Shown here: positions 24,973 through 33,522 of the stretch, piece after piece | Numbering within the stretch: the stretch's first letter is position 1 | Layout: each line of letters starts with the position of its first letter | Source of the DNA: Tepidicella baoligensis | Lineage (GTDB): Bacteria > Pseudomonadota > Gammaproteobacteria > Burkholderiales > Burkholderiaceae_C | Length of the DNA: 64,000 bases | Direction of reading: 5' to 3' | NCBI RefSeq assembly: GCF_013432195.1 | Contig: NZ_JACCDB010000012.1 | Span: forward strand, 1 to 64,000 | Notes under the pieces: model-generated | The model's database searches: none | The model's input: only the letters and a program-made list of their open reading frames with translations | What the model was told of the DNA's origin: nothing | Position numbers and translations under genes: made by a program

Positions 24973-25002
24973 CATTCACGCGCTGTGGACCGCACAAGCC
25001 AA
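24973..25002 (-). promoter_or_regulatory. promoter-like element TTGGCT-18 bp-TGAATG
   Basis: On the minus strand TTGGCT (25002-24997), 18 bases ending in CAGCGCG, then TGAATG (24978-24973), 31 bases upstream of the DUF2924 start. Thirteen bases (CAGCGCGTGAATG) are identical to the element at 11186-11198. Confidence 0.5.
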
Positions 25003-25259
25003 GGCCAACCGAGTCGCTGTCGGTGGCGGGATGGCCAGATGGCGGAAAGGGGCGCGCGCGCAGCCGCAGCAGGGCGCAGGCCAGCAGATCGACGACCTCT
25101 TGGTGCGCGTGCCGAGGCCGATCGGCCTCGGGAGCCAGGACGAAGGGTTCGGGTTCGTGCATGGTCGGCGTTTTGATGGAAAACGCCGCTCATGCTAGGA
25201 ATCGAGGGCACTTCGCGTAACGGGTTTGGGCGGGGATGCGCGGGCTACGGCGCCCTGCG

Positions 25260-26186
25260 TCATCGCACCTGGTGCTGGCCTGTCGAGACGAACCGGTCGT
25301 AGCTGTCGAAGCTTTCGCCATCCTGCCACGACCGATCCCAAGCGCGCGGCTCGGCACTTTCCAACAGCAGCAGGGTCAGGACGCGATCTCTCGAGGCGTA
25401 GCTGTGCTTGAACTCGCGCAGCTTCATGTAGGGTGCCTCCTCGGGGCACCAGATCGCGGCGGACATCTCGACGCCGTCCCATGCCTGCTCGACGCTCGCG
25501 TCAGCGGCGAGCGTGCCGGGTAAGGGCTCTTGCGGATCGCCGGTGCGCCGGATGCGCGCCCGGGTTCTCACGGCGCTGCTGCTGCGCCATTCGTACTTCG
25601 CGTAGCCGTTGTCCCAGTAGACCAAGATGGCGCGCTGCGGGGTGAACTTGATGAAGCGGATGCACAGCGCCTCGAAGGAGACCTGGAAGCGCTTTGCAAT
25701 GCCACTGAGGACGTGCAGATCGATGCGTCGATTCAAGATCCACTCGCGCAGCCGATCGCCGGGCATCAGCAAATTGCTGGCGAAGTCGTCGGCCTCGCGC
25801 TCGATCAGGCGCATGGTCTCGTGGCCCGAGTAGACGCTCTCCTTGTCGCAGTTGAAACGCGGCTGCCGGTCGCGGTGCAGGATGAAGTGCCCGAGCTCGT
25901 GAGCGATGGTGAAGCGGCGGCGTTCGGGGCTCGCGCGGCCGTTGTAGAGGATGCCCCACTCGGCGGCGTCATGAGGATTGCGCACCAGACTGCCTTCAAA
26001 GCCGCTGATGTCGAGCGGCATCGGCTGCTTGATTTCCCGGACCCCGGTGCCGTACGGCGTGGTCGGCAGCATCTGCCTGACGACATCAAGGTCGATGGCC
26101 TCGGGCATGTCGCCGGCGTGCCAGGCCCGCAGCCACTTCAGAACGGTGGCGGCAGCGGTGAAACCATTGAGGGCCGGGGCGCTCAT
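25260..26186 (-). CDS. ImmA/IrrE-family metallo-endopeptidase
   Basis: A 308-residue protein with the zinc-protease motif HELGH at 96-100 inside FTIAHELGHFILHRD and a downstream EREADDFASNLLMP that supplies the third ligand. This is the ImmA/IrrE (DUF955) signature. Such proteases cleave a partner XRE repressor. The C-terminal 150 residues are an extra domain I cannot assign. It starts five bases after the XRE regulator, so the two form a pair. Confidence 0.85.
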   Translation of the reverse strand: MSAPALNGFTAAATVLKWLRAWHAGDMPEAIDLDVVRQMLPTTPYGTGVREIKQPMPLDISGFEGSLVRNPHDAAEWGILYNGRASPERRRFTIAHELGHFILHRDRQPRFNCDKESVYSGHETMRLIEREADDFASNLLMPGDRLREWILNRRIDLHVLSGIAKRFQVSFEALCIRFIKFTPQRAILVYWDNGYAKYEWRSSSAVRTRARIRRTGDPQEPLPGTLAADASVEQAWDGVEMSAAIWCPEEAPYMKLREFKHSYASRDRVLTLLLLESAEPRAWDRSWQDGESFDSYDRFVSTGQHQVR

Positions 26187-26190
26187 GCTG

Positions 26191-26532
26191 CTAGCTCTCG
26201 CCCTTGCTGCGCTTGCGGAACACCAGTTCGAGGGTGTCGCGGTAGATCTGCTTGTCCTCGTCGGTCATCCCGGCGTACTCACGGAAGAACTGGACATCCT
26301 CCGGGCTGGCCGCTGGCACCTCGCGAGGCTGGTCCTCCATGAGGTCCTCGACGGTGACGCCCAGGACCTTCGCCAGGGCATACACGCGCTCGGCCGAAGG
26401 GCGCTGCCCCTCCTTCATCTCCAGTTCCCAGATGTAGGCCTTGGTGCAGCCGACCGCGTCGGCGACCTGCTGCAGGGTCAGTTTCTTTGCCTCGCGCAAG
26501 CGCCGCAGGCGTGATCCAAACGCCGAAGCCAT
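26191..26532 (-). CDS. XRE-family regulator paired with ImmA protease
   Basis: A 113-residue protein with an N-terminal helix-turn-helix (LTLQQVADAVGCTKAYIWEL) and a charged C-terminal helix region that may be the protease-sensitive part. By analogy with ImmR/ImmA it would repress its own gene and perhaps the divergent plus-strand genes until cleaved. The divergent arrangement with 244 bases between starts fits this. Confidence 0.85.
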   Translation of the reverse strand: MASAFGSRLRRLREAKKLTLQQVADAVGCTKAYIWELEMKEGQRPSAERVYALAKVLGVTVEDLMEDQPREVPAASPEDVQFFREYAGMTDEDKQIYRDTLELVFRKRSKGES

Positions 26533-26627
26533 GGCGATGTCCCCGTCTCGAATCGACTGTCAGTGTAGAAAACCAGACCGCAAGTATAGCCACGAGATAC
26601 CAATTAGCGCCAGACGTGCCGCGATGA

Positions 26628-26656
26628 TTGACAGGCGGAATGGGGCGGGACACAAT
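26628..26656 (+). promoter_or_regulatory. sigma-70-like promoter for the 26777 gene
   Basis: TTGACA (26628-26633), 17-bp spacer, CACAAT (26651-26656), reading toward the unknown gene at 26777. It sits in the divergent region with the XRE regulator, so that protein may control it. Confidence 0.55.
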
Positions 26657-26776
26657 CGCGCTGTATCTCGCTGCTTTACTCTGGCGAGATCGCCGTTCGG
26701 TAACCCGGTCGCCGGCCCGCGAACCAGCCCCCTCGGTCCGCAGCCCTCGACACCTCTTGCGGAAAGGACCGAGAAG

Positions 26777-28030
26777 ATGAAGAAGACCTTCGTCGACGTG
26801 CTGCTCGAACTGCCGGTGGACACGACGCTCAGCGCTTTCCTGGCCTCGCACGGCCTGCCCGTGGCCGACGATTTCGACTGGGAGGACACGCCGCGCACCT
26901 CGCAGGCACTGGTGGAGGCCGTTCGGGCCTGGCCCGACGTCGCCGCCCGTGACCGTCTGATCGGCAACCTCATGGCCAGCATCCAGTTGGCCGACCCGGC
27001 CGGCAAGCAGGCGATGTTCCAGGCCGCCGCCGGGGACGGCGCCGCGCTGCTGGGCCTGGTGGGATGCCGGAGCGATACCCACCGCTCCTTCTGGCTGTAT
27101 GCCAACCACCCGGCGCTGTTCGAGCGGGCCTGTGAGTTCGACTACCTGGAGCGCCACGGATCGCAAGCCCAGCAGCACGACCTCGGCGTGAAGCGTCGGC
27201 CGAACACCTCGGATGCCGCTCTGGCCGCGCTGCGCCAGGCCATCTCGGCCTTCTACCAGCGCGAACTGCAGTGCGGCGACGGCAGCGTGGCTTACCTGGT
27301 GGAACGCCGCCCCGGCGTGTTCCTGCTGACGGTGCACGTCAAGGATCTGGCCATGCTGCGCCTGGAGTTCGAGGGCGCCCATCTCACCCGTCGCGTCGGC
27401 AACCCGAACATCCACATGGTGCTGGAGTATGCGGCGGCCACCGGGGTCGTTCGCACCCTCGTGCGCGGTGGCGCCAAGTACCACCAGATGCTCGTGGACG
27501 CCTTCGCCGAGCACCTGTTGGGCGTCAAGGTGGACGCGCACCGCATCAAGCCGCCGACGCTGGACCTGTCGGTCTTGCGCCTCGGCTTCGATGTGCCGCA
27601 GGCCGTGGCGGACGGCTTCGTGGCGCTGCAGGTCAAGTCCATCTCGATGTTGAGCCCGAGCACGGCACTGAAGCTCGATTGCACGGCGATGGCCTCCAGC
27701 GAGCAGCGCTGCGTCACCGAACTGCTGCGCGAGGAGTTCCCTGGTGAGGACCCGCTGGCCCGCGGCTGGTTGATCACGGCGGCACGCATCAACCTGTACT
27801 ACCCGCCCGAGGCCGGAAAGGCTCGTTCCAAGGTCGTCACGGTCGAGGTGACGCGTCGCGGACGGCTGAACCTGCACAAGTTCGATGCCGCGTTGCAGGC
27901 GCAGTTGGAGGGCTACCTGGTCTCGCTGGGCATCTTGCAGCCCGGGCAGACGCTGAACGCCCAGGAAGCGCCGCCGGAAGCGGACACGGCCAGCCCGCAG
28001 CCGCTTCCCTCCACGATCGACGAGGGTTGA
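26777..28030 (+). CDS. protein of unknown function, divergent from XRE/ImmA
   Basis: A 417-residue soluble protein. I do not recognise a domain. It begins KKTFVDVLLELPVDTTL, has a charged middle, a repeated mixed alpha/beta pattern and a low-complexity proline/glutamate tail. ATG 26777 has GAGAAG/GGAAAGGA upstream; further in-frame sequence upstream is not needed. It is followed after three bases by the zinc-ribbon gene, so the two form one transcript. The setting (XRE, ImmA, two unknown genes) suggests a regulated cassette, possibly a defence or lysogeny module. Confidence 0.7.
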   Translation: MKKTFVDVLLELPVDTTLSAFLASHGLPVADDFDWEDTPRTSQALVEAVRAWPDVAARDRLIGNLMASIQLADPAGKQAMFQAAAGDGAALLGLVGCRSDTHRSFWLYANHPALFERACEFDYLERHGSQAQQHDLGVKRRPNTSDAALAALRQAISAFYQRELQCGDGSVAYLVERRPGVFLLTVHVKDLAMLRLEFEGAHLTRRVGNPNIHMVLEYAAATGVVRTLVRGGAKYHQMLVDAFAEHLLGVKVDAHRIKPPTLDLSVLRLGFDVPQAVADGFVALQVKSISMLSPSTALKLDCTAMASSEQRCVTELLREEFPGEDPLARGWLITAARINLYYPPEAGKARSKVVTVEVTRRGRLNLHKFDAALQAQLEGYLVSLGILQPGQTLNAQEAPPEADTASPQPLPSTIDEG

Positions 28031-28033
28031 TCG

Positions 28034-28996
28034 GTGGCCACGCACGACGCCTGGGCCTTGGTGTGCCGCTTGTTCGCGGGCGGCACGCCCGTCCTTCGAG
28101 CCGCGCTCTCGCCCCGCGAGGTCGCCGCCTTGCCGGCCCTCGGGCAGGCGGTGAAGCCCACGGCCCTGGACCAGCGATTCGTGCTGTGCCCCTACTGCCA
28201 CCAGCACCGGGCGCAGGTCTGGGGCGGCGGGCGCCGGGGGTGTAGTTGTCAGTGCCCCGAGTGCGGGCCGGTGGCCGTCGCGGCCGACGACGCGGTCGCG
28301 TTGAGGTTGGACGAGGACTGGCTGCGCCGAAAGCTGCGGCTGGCGCTTTCGATCGAGAGCCGCGACGGCATCGACGCCCTCGGCGATGGCGTGTGGCGCC
28401 TTGGCGATTCCCGGTGCTCGCCAGTCCTGCTGGCGCGCGATCTGATCCGGCTATGGCGCGAGCCGGCCCTGCTGGACCGGGTGCGGGTCGCAGGAGGGGC
28501 GATCCGCGTCATCACGCCGAAGCCGCGCGAGACGCGCGGGGCGCCCTTCGGCCCGGGCGTGGAGTGGCTGGCGCTGGAGGATCGCTTCGCCTTCTACGGA
28601 GGCGGCATCTCGTTCATCGGCATGCCGGGTGAGCCACCTGCTCCGCAGGCCAGCGATCCAAGGACGCCGGTGAAGGGGCCTTTCTCGGCGGATTTCCGCT
28701 GGGTCACGCTGCCCGACTGGCCGCACGGCCCGATCCGGCTGACCGAGGCTCAGGCCGCAGTCTTCGACGCACTGTGGTCGTTCAAGGGAGAGCCCCGCAC
28801 CGCCGAACAGATCATGCGGCGCGCCGGGCTGGACAGTGACAAGCCCATCGACGTGTTCAAGGTCAAGGCGCGCGACAAGGGCAAGCCCGAGGCCGAAGGG
28901 TCGCTCTTCGCCTATCGTGCGCTCGTGGTGGTGCAGGGACGCCAGGGGCTGTACTCGATGCCCTGTGCTGCGGCGGCGACTGCGGCGCGGGCTTGA
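28034..28996 (+). CDS. zinc-ribbon protein of unknown function
   Basis: A 320-residue protein from GTG 28034. It has a zinc-ribbon-like cysteine set: C52-PY-C55 and C74-PE-C77, with two extra cysteines at 70 and 72. A C-terminal winged-helix-like stretch (RTAEQIMRRAGLDSDKPIDV) follows a variable middle. I do not recognise the family. It lies three bases after the 417-residue partner; the pair is divergent from XRE-ImmA. Confidence 0.7.
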   Translation: MATHDAWALVCRLFAGGTPVLRAALSPREVAALPALGQAVKPTALDQRFVLCPYCHQHRAQVWGGGRRGCSCQCPECGPVAVAADDAVALRLDEDWLRRKLRLALSIESRDGIDALGDGVWRLGDSRCSPVLLARDLIRLWREPALLDRVRVAGGAIRVITPKPRETRGAPFGPGVEWLALEDRFAFYGGGISFIGMPGEPPAPQASDPRTPVKGPFSADFRWVTLPDWPHGPIRLTEAQAAVFDALWSFKGEPRTAEQIMRRAGLDSDKPIDVFKVKARDKGKPEAEGSLFAYRALVVVQGRQGLYSMPCAAAATAARA

Positions 28997-29215
28997 TGCC
29001 TTGCTCATCCAAGCACGATGGACAACCGATGGCAGTGACGCACGTGCAAGTCACTGGGCCACAAGGCCATTTGCGTGCGCTTCCGCAAAGAAGTTGGCGC
29101 GGATTTCGAGAGAAAAGAGGGCGAAAGAGAGTCGAGCCGGGTGGGCCCTTCGCGACCTGGCGACGAAGGGCAGCACACGCAGAACGGGTCGCCGCCCCGC
29201 GTTGTTTCGCGGAAC
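28997..29215. other. gene-free stretch after the zinc-ribbon gene
   Basis: With the terminator beside it and the bases to 29357 this makes a 361-bp gap before parE. Short frames exist but none resembles a protein. The plus-strand unknown genes have no obvious terminator of their own here. Confidence 0.4.
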
Positions 29216-29254
29216 CTGAAAACGAAAACGCCCAACCGGAGCCGGTTGGGCGTT
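29216..29254 (-). terminator. rho-independent terminator of the parDE operon
   Basis: On the minus strand a 13-bp perfect stem (AACGCCCAACCGG / CCGGTTGGGCGTT, loop CT) is followed by TTCGTTTTC. It is about 100 bp past the parE stop and is related in stem core (CCAACCGG) to the terminator at the window's left edge. Confidence 0.75.
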
Positions 29255-29357
29255 GAATGGTGGTGGTGGAGTCGCTCGTCAAACCGAACTCATCTCAACC
29301 GTGGGGTATTATTGTAGCGGAAGCACGCGGAAATTTGTGGGCTTTTGACAAATCAAC

Positions 29358-29711
29358 TCAATGCGTTTGATCATCAGCGCCCGATACATGCCGGGCCAGG
29401 TCCATGCTGTCATGCAGTATCCGTAGCACATCAATGATCTGCCCCTTCGCCACCTTGAAGATCACAAAGTGGCGACCTTTTCTACCCTCCCGGGCTATAT
29501 GCAAGGTGCGAATCCCTGGCCCGATATCGTCATCTCGGGCTTTGGCCCCAAGTATTTCTGGGCCATCGTGCAAAGACTCAATGGCAAGTGTCACTCTCTC
29601 CACATAGGACTCCGCCTGACGAGGGCCGAAATTTTCGGCTGTCCATATGGCGATGTCGAGCAAATCAAACTCCGCTTGCTCAGCCAAGCGAACATGCCAG
29701 ACCAAGCTCAT
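29358..29711 (-). CDS. parE: ParE/RelE-family toxin
   Basis: A 117-residue protein with the ParE-type fold pattern: VRLAEQAEFDLLDIAIWTAE, then FGPRQAESYVERVTLAIESL and the C-terminal RHFVIFKVAKGQIIDVLRIL strand pair. ParE toxins poison gyrase; the target here is inferred. Its start overlaps the antitoxin stop by ATGA, the usual antitoxin-first order of parDE. Confidence 0.85.
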   Translation of the reverse strand: MSLVWHVRLAEQAEFDLLDIAIWTAENFGPRQAESYVERVTLAIESLHDGPEILGAKARDDDIGPGIRTLHIAREGRKGRHFVIFKVAKGQIIDVLRILHDSMDLARHVSGADDQTH

Positions 29712-29989
29712 GCAGCCGCGATCGCTTTGGCGGTGATCAACTTAAGATGCGAGCGTAAAGACTCCCTGGAGTCAAAGGTCTTAAATCGACCCGCTTCAAT
29801 ATCTCCGAGGCCAACTTGCGTGGCAGAGCGGAGCGCCTCGAGGCGGCATGCATCTTCTGTCTCGCGTTGCTCAACGAGTCGAAGCCCCTCTCGCAGCACT
29901 TCGCTGGCGTTTTGGTAGCGGCCGCTGGTCACCAACTGCTCGACCAGCGAGGCTTGATGCTCGGTGAGTACAACATTGCGTGTAGGCAT
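29708..29989 (-). CDS. parD: ParD-family antitoxin
   Basis: A 93-residue protein. The N-terminal ribbon-helix-helix (TRNVVLTEHQASLVEQLVTS, then GRYQNASEVLREGLRL) is the ParD/CopG DNA-binding fold; the C-terminal part should wrap the toxin. It is the first gene of the pair and probably autoregulates the operon from the 175-bp gap upstream. Confidence 0.87.
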   Translation of the reverse strand: MPTRNVVLTEHQASLVEQLVTSGRYQNASEVLREGLRLVEQRETEDACRLEALRSATQVGLGDIEAGRFKTFDSRESLRSHLKLITAKAIAAA

Positions 29990-30098
29990 ATCAACCTCCT
30001 TACCAGAATCATTGGCAGATTATGCCAATCTCCGTGGTGCAGGTCAATCGATCGGTGTTGGCAGCCGAGACTTCTGTGAAATACCCACATCCTGTTGC

Positions 30099-30128
30099 TT
30101 GGCTTTCTGTGCGTTCAGCGCCTAAATC
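30099..30128 (+). promoter_or_regulatory. promoter-like element TTGGCT-18 bp-TAAATC with TTCAGCGC box
   Basis: TTGGCT (30099-30104), 18 bases ending GTTCAGCGCC, then TAAATC (30123-30128), 37 bases upstream of the ATG at 30165. Same architecture as the elements at 11169 and 25002. Confidence 0.5.
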
Positions 30129-30164
30129 AGGGCCCGGATGAACCCGCCCTAACAGGAGCCAAGT

Positions 30165-30476
30165 ATGAAGCTGATGAACCAGAAAGAGCTGGCCGAGCGC
30201 TGGTGTATTGCGGAGGCTACTTTGGAGCGCTGGCGGTCCATCGGGGCCGGACCACCCTACTTGAAGCTGGTGTCACAGGTGCGCTACCGCTTGTCTGACG
30301 TTGAAGCCTTCGAGGCAGCGGGCCTGACAACCCCCACACGCCCGTCGCGCACTTCACACATCTCAGTCCCTCCGCAGCAGCCTCCCCTGGCAAAAAAGCA
30401 GCAGCAAAACGCTGACGTTTTCGCGAAAGCACTCAGCAGCCTGCAGGCGCCCTCAAATACCTGCTACGGAAATTGA
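30165..30476 (+). CDS. AlpA-like helix-turn-helix protein
   Basis: A 103-residue protein: winged helix-turn-helix at the N terminus (MNQKELAERWCIAEATLERW, then GPPYLKLVSQVRYRLSDV) and a Gln/Pro-rich tail. AGGAG lies seven bases before ATG 30165. It is preceded by the shared promoter-like element. It probably regulates or excises an element; no target can be named. Confidence 0.75.
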   Translation: MKLMNQKELAERWCIAEATLERWRSIGAGPPYLKLVSQVRYRLSDVEAFEAAGLTTPTRPSRTSHISVPPQQPPLAKKQQQNADVFAKALSSLQAPSNTCYGN

Positions 30477-30551
30477 CGCCATTCACGTCAAATACTTCCA
30501 GCGACGACCGGCTGCTGGCCGATTCGATATCAAGTCAACCGAGGAACAAAC

Positions 30552-30845
30552 ATGCGTGAGGAAAAACCGAACTCCCCCATTGAGGGCACACCCACCGTGC
30601 TCACCGAAACCGAACTGAGCGAACGTTGGAAGATGAGCATCCGCACATTGCAATTTTGGCGATACAGAAAGACCGGACCCAAGTACATCAAGATCCACGG
30701 TCGAGCCGTTCGCTACCCCATGGATGCCATCTTGGCTTATGAAGCTGAGGCTGGAATCGAGCCTCTGGATGCCTTGAAAGGGAATGGCCATCAACATCTG
30801 GCATCTGACTTCCCGCAACGCTCAGTAATCGAAAGTAGTGTGTAG
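30552..30845 (+). CDS. second AlpA-like helix-turn-helix protein
   Basis: A 97-residue protein with LTETELSERWKMSIRTLQFW and GPKYIKIHGRAVRYPMDAIL, again the AlpA-like winged helix. It is 75 bases after the first one and divergent in sequence from it, so the pair is probably not a recent duplication. Function unknown beyond DNA binding. Confidence 0.7.
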   Translation: MREEKPNSPIEGTPTVLTETELSERWKMSIRTLQFWRYRKTGPKYIKIHGRAVRYPMDAILAYEAEAGIEPLDALKGNGHQHLASDFPQRSVIESSV

Positions 30846-30931
30846 TAGCTGGCAGTAATTGACGGTGGACTCTATCACTCTGTCGAACTTTCCTCAATAA
30901 CGCCTGCGGGTTGGTGCGGAAGCGCACGGAG

Positions 30932-31525
30932 TCATGCGGCCTCATCACGCTTCGCAAGCATCTCATGAAGCCAGGCGCCAAAACGCCGCTCGCACTCCTG
31001 CAGTAAAACATCAGACAGTCGCTGTAGCGCTTCGGCACCCGCCTTTGTCAGGGAGTCCGTTCCTGTCGGCGTGAAACTTCCGTGGGCCACCATGACGCGT
31101 AAAGCTGTGGCAGGAATGCGGATATCAATATCACCGTCCATGAACAGCTGGAGCTTTTTTCGCAACCCTTCTTGTGCGAACAGTCCTGTGGAATCCGCAG
31201 AAGGTCGAAGCAGGACTTTTCGCAACGCTGCCGCCAAGGCGGAATCGGGGATCTTCCAAGATGTGACGTTGCTCCCAATGGCTTCGCCAAGCAGTTCGGC
31301 GGCACTGTAAGCCGCCAGCAAACGCAGTCCAGCGGTGTAGCCGCGCAAGGCCTTTTCGCTGTACCCATATGCATGCACGGCTTCAAAGTGCGCAGCCAAG
31401 CGATACCTTGCGTAAAAGCGGTTGAGTTGCCTTCTGGTAGCTGCCGGGCAAAACCTGTCCTCCCCCTCGCGACACTTCGCGCAAAACAACTTCCAACCAA
31501 CCAAGTGATGAACATTGGTCTTCAT
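30932..31525 (-). CDS. unrecognised protein at end of polysaccharide operon
   Basis: A 197-residue protein, mainly helical, with one short cysteine cluster (CAKC then FC about nine residues on). I do not recognise it. Its ATG overlaps the stop of the CapD-type gene (ATGA), so it is translated from the polysaccharide transcript, as its last gene. It could be a regulator or an unrelated passenger. Confidence 0.55.
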   Translation of the reverse strand: MKTNVHHLVGWKLFCAKCREGEDRFCPAATRRQLNRFYARYRLAAHFEAVHAYGYSEKALRGYTAGLRLLAAYSAAELLGEAIGSNVTSWKIPDSALAAALRKVLLRPSADSTGLFAQEGLRKKLQLFMDGDIDIRIPATALRVMVAHGSFTPTGTDSLTKAGAEALQRLSDVLLQECERRFGAWLHEMLAKRDEAA

Positions 31526-33522
31526 GCAGTCGCCTTTGCTTCAGCCTCTTGCTCCATGTACACCCAGTCGACAATGTCGTCGCTGGGAATGTAGCCAGCC
31601 ACCAGTTGCTGCATCATCAGGCGGATCACGCCCACATCGTTCACATTCAGGGCCATCTCCAGGGCGTTGAGCTTCACCTCGAACTCTGCCCAGGGGATGA
31701 ACTCCTCGTGGGCCTTCATGATACGGGCGTGCACGGTGGGCTTGGGGTTGTCGCCGATCAGCAGCTCTTCATACAGCTTTTCGCCGGGGCGCATGCCGGT
31801 CACGGCAATCTCGATGTCGCCCTCGGGGTGTTGCTCGTCTTTCACCGTCAGGCCCGAGAGTTCGACCATGCGCCGCGCCAAGTCCATGATCTTCACGGGC
31901 TGGCCCATGTCGAGCACGAACACGTCGCCGCCCTTGGCCATCGCGCCGGCCTGGATCACCAGTTGAGCCGCTTCCGGGATGGTCATGAAGTAACGCGTCA
32001 CTTCTGGGTGTGTGAGGGTGATGGGCCCCCCGTCGCGGATCTGCTGGCGGAATTTGGGCACCACCGAGCCCGACGAGCCCAGCACGTTACCAAAGCGCAC
32101 CATGCTGAACTTGGTGCCGCCCGTTCCGACTGGTCCACCCGCGCCCGCCTGGGTGGCTGCCAGCGCCTGTAGCGCCATTTCGGCCAGGCGCTTGCTGGCG
32201 CCCATCACGTTGGTGGGGCGGACGGCTTTGTCGGTGCTGATGAGCACAAAGTCGCTCACGCCGTTTTCTGCGGCAGCCTGGGCGGTTCGCAGTGTGCCCA
32301 ACACGTTGTTCTTGATGCCTGCGGCCGGGTTGTGCTCCACCAGCGGCACGTGCTTGTAGGCAGCGGTGTGGTACACCGTGTCCGGGTGCCAGGTGGACAT
32401 GATCTCGCGCATACGGTCGTCGTCTTGTACCGAGGCCAGCAGGGGCACCAGAACGGGGGGCGTGGCGCCGTCCAGCCCAGCCAGTTTCTCTTCCAGCTCC
32501 TGGTGAATGGCGTAGAGGGCAAATTCGCTCTGCTCAATCAGCAGCAGCTTGGCTGGGTTCACCGCCAAAATCTGGCGGCACAGTTCGCTGCCAATGGAGC
32601 CGCCAGCGCCCGTCACCAACACCACCTTGCCCACGATGTTCTTAGCCAGCAGGATGTGATTGGGCGTGACCGGTTCGCGGCCCAGCAGGTCGTCAATGTC
32701 CAGTTCCCGCAAATCCGAGATGCTGACCTTGCCCTGGGCCAGGTCGGTCACGCTGGGCAAGGTGCGCACCGCCACGCGCGCCACACGGATCTGGCTCAGG
32801 ATTTCGTTGCGGCGCTTTCGGCTCAGGCTGGGCATGGCCAGCAGCACGTCACTGATGTTGAGCGCGGTGGCCAGTTTGTCCAGGTCGGCCGGGTTGTAGA
32901 TGGGCTGACCATTCAGCACGTGGCCGTGCAGGCGGTCGTCGTCGTCCAGGAACCCGGCCACCTGCATTTCGTGGCTATTGGCCATGGCAGCAGCCAACTG
33001 GCGGCCGGTGGTGCCTGCGCCATAGATCAGCACCTTGGGGCGTGAAGCACGCTTGAGAATGCTCAGATACTGGTCACCCAGCCAGACCCGGGCCAACGCA
33101 CGTGACGCCCCCACGAACAGCAGCAACAGAATCGGCTGGATGATGCCCACCGTGCGGGGCACCCCGGCCACGCCAATGGCGGTGAAGACGGAGGCATACA
33201 GCAAACCGTAAATGCCCACCGCGCGCGCCACCGCCAGCAAGGCTGGCCAGCCGCTGTAGCGGAAGATGGCGCGGTACAGGCCCGACACCACAAAGATAGG
33301 TAGCGCAATGCTCACGGACGCCACACCTGCCCAAACGGCCCCTTGAGCCCACTCGCTTGCCCCAGCGAAGCTGATGAATTCACCCAGGCGCAGGTAGTAA
33401 GCCAGCCAGACCGTCAACACGCACAAACTGAGATCGACCATCAGCGCTACGAAGCGCTTCGCCGGTCTTGGTAGTGCCAGCACCGGAACGGCCAACTTGA
33501 ACAGCGGCTTTTTCATCGTCAT
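31522..33522 (-). CDS. membrane nucleotide-sugar 4,6-dehydratase, CapD/WbpM type
   Basis: A 666-residue protein: four N-terminal transmembrane helices, a first Rossmann domain (VLIYGAGTTGRQLAA) and a second catalytic Rossmann domain (VLVTGAGGSIGSELC). The active site has MGASKR in place of YxxxK, the Met/Lys variant known from WbpM-type C6 dehydratases. It would make UDP-4-keto-6-deoxy-GlcNAc at the membrane for sugars such as QuiNAc or FucNAc. ATG 33522 overlaps the previous stop; ATG 33516, with AGGA six bases upstream, is an equally good start. Confidence 0.9.
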   Translation of the reverse strand: MTMKKPLFKLAVPVLALPRPAKRFVALMVDLSLCVLTVWLAYYLRLGEFISFAGASEWAQGAVWAGVASVSIALPIFVVSGLYRAIFRYSGWPALLAVARAVGIYGLLYASVFTAIGVAGVPRTVGIIQPILLLLFVGASRALARVWLGDQYLSILKRASRPKVLIYGAGTTGRQLAAAMANSHEMQVAGFLDDDDRLHGHVLNGQPIYNPADLDKLATALNISDVLLAMPSLSRKRRNEILSQIRVARVAVRTLPSVTDLAQGKVSISDLRELDIDDLLGREPVTPNHILLAKNIVGKVVLVTGAGGSIGSELCRQILAVNPAKLLLIEQSEFALYAIHQELEEKLAGLDGATPPVLVPLLASVQDDDRMREIMSTWHPDTVYHTAAYKHVPLVEHNPAAGIKNNVLGTLRTAQAAAENGVSDFVLISTDKAVRPTNVMGASKRLAEMALQALAATQAGAGGPVGTGGTKFSMVRFGNVLGSSGSVVPKFRQQIRDGGPITLTHPEVTRYFMTIPEAAQLVIQAGAMAKGGDVFVLDMGQPVKIMDLARRMVELSGLTVKDEQHPEGDIEIAVTGMRPGEKLYEELLIGDNPKPTVHARIMKAHEEFIPWAEFEVKLNALEMALNVNDVGVIRLMMQQLVAGYIPSDDIVDWVYMEQEAEAKATA

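Noticed and set aside
29255-29340. tRNA or tmRNA 3'-end-like sequence (minus strand, ending CTCCACCACCA before the terminator)
   Set aside because: No T-arm or acceptor stem could be paired; the resemblance to the left-edge sequence is limited to CCACCA and the terminator stem.
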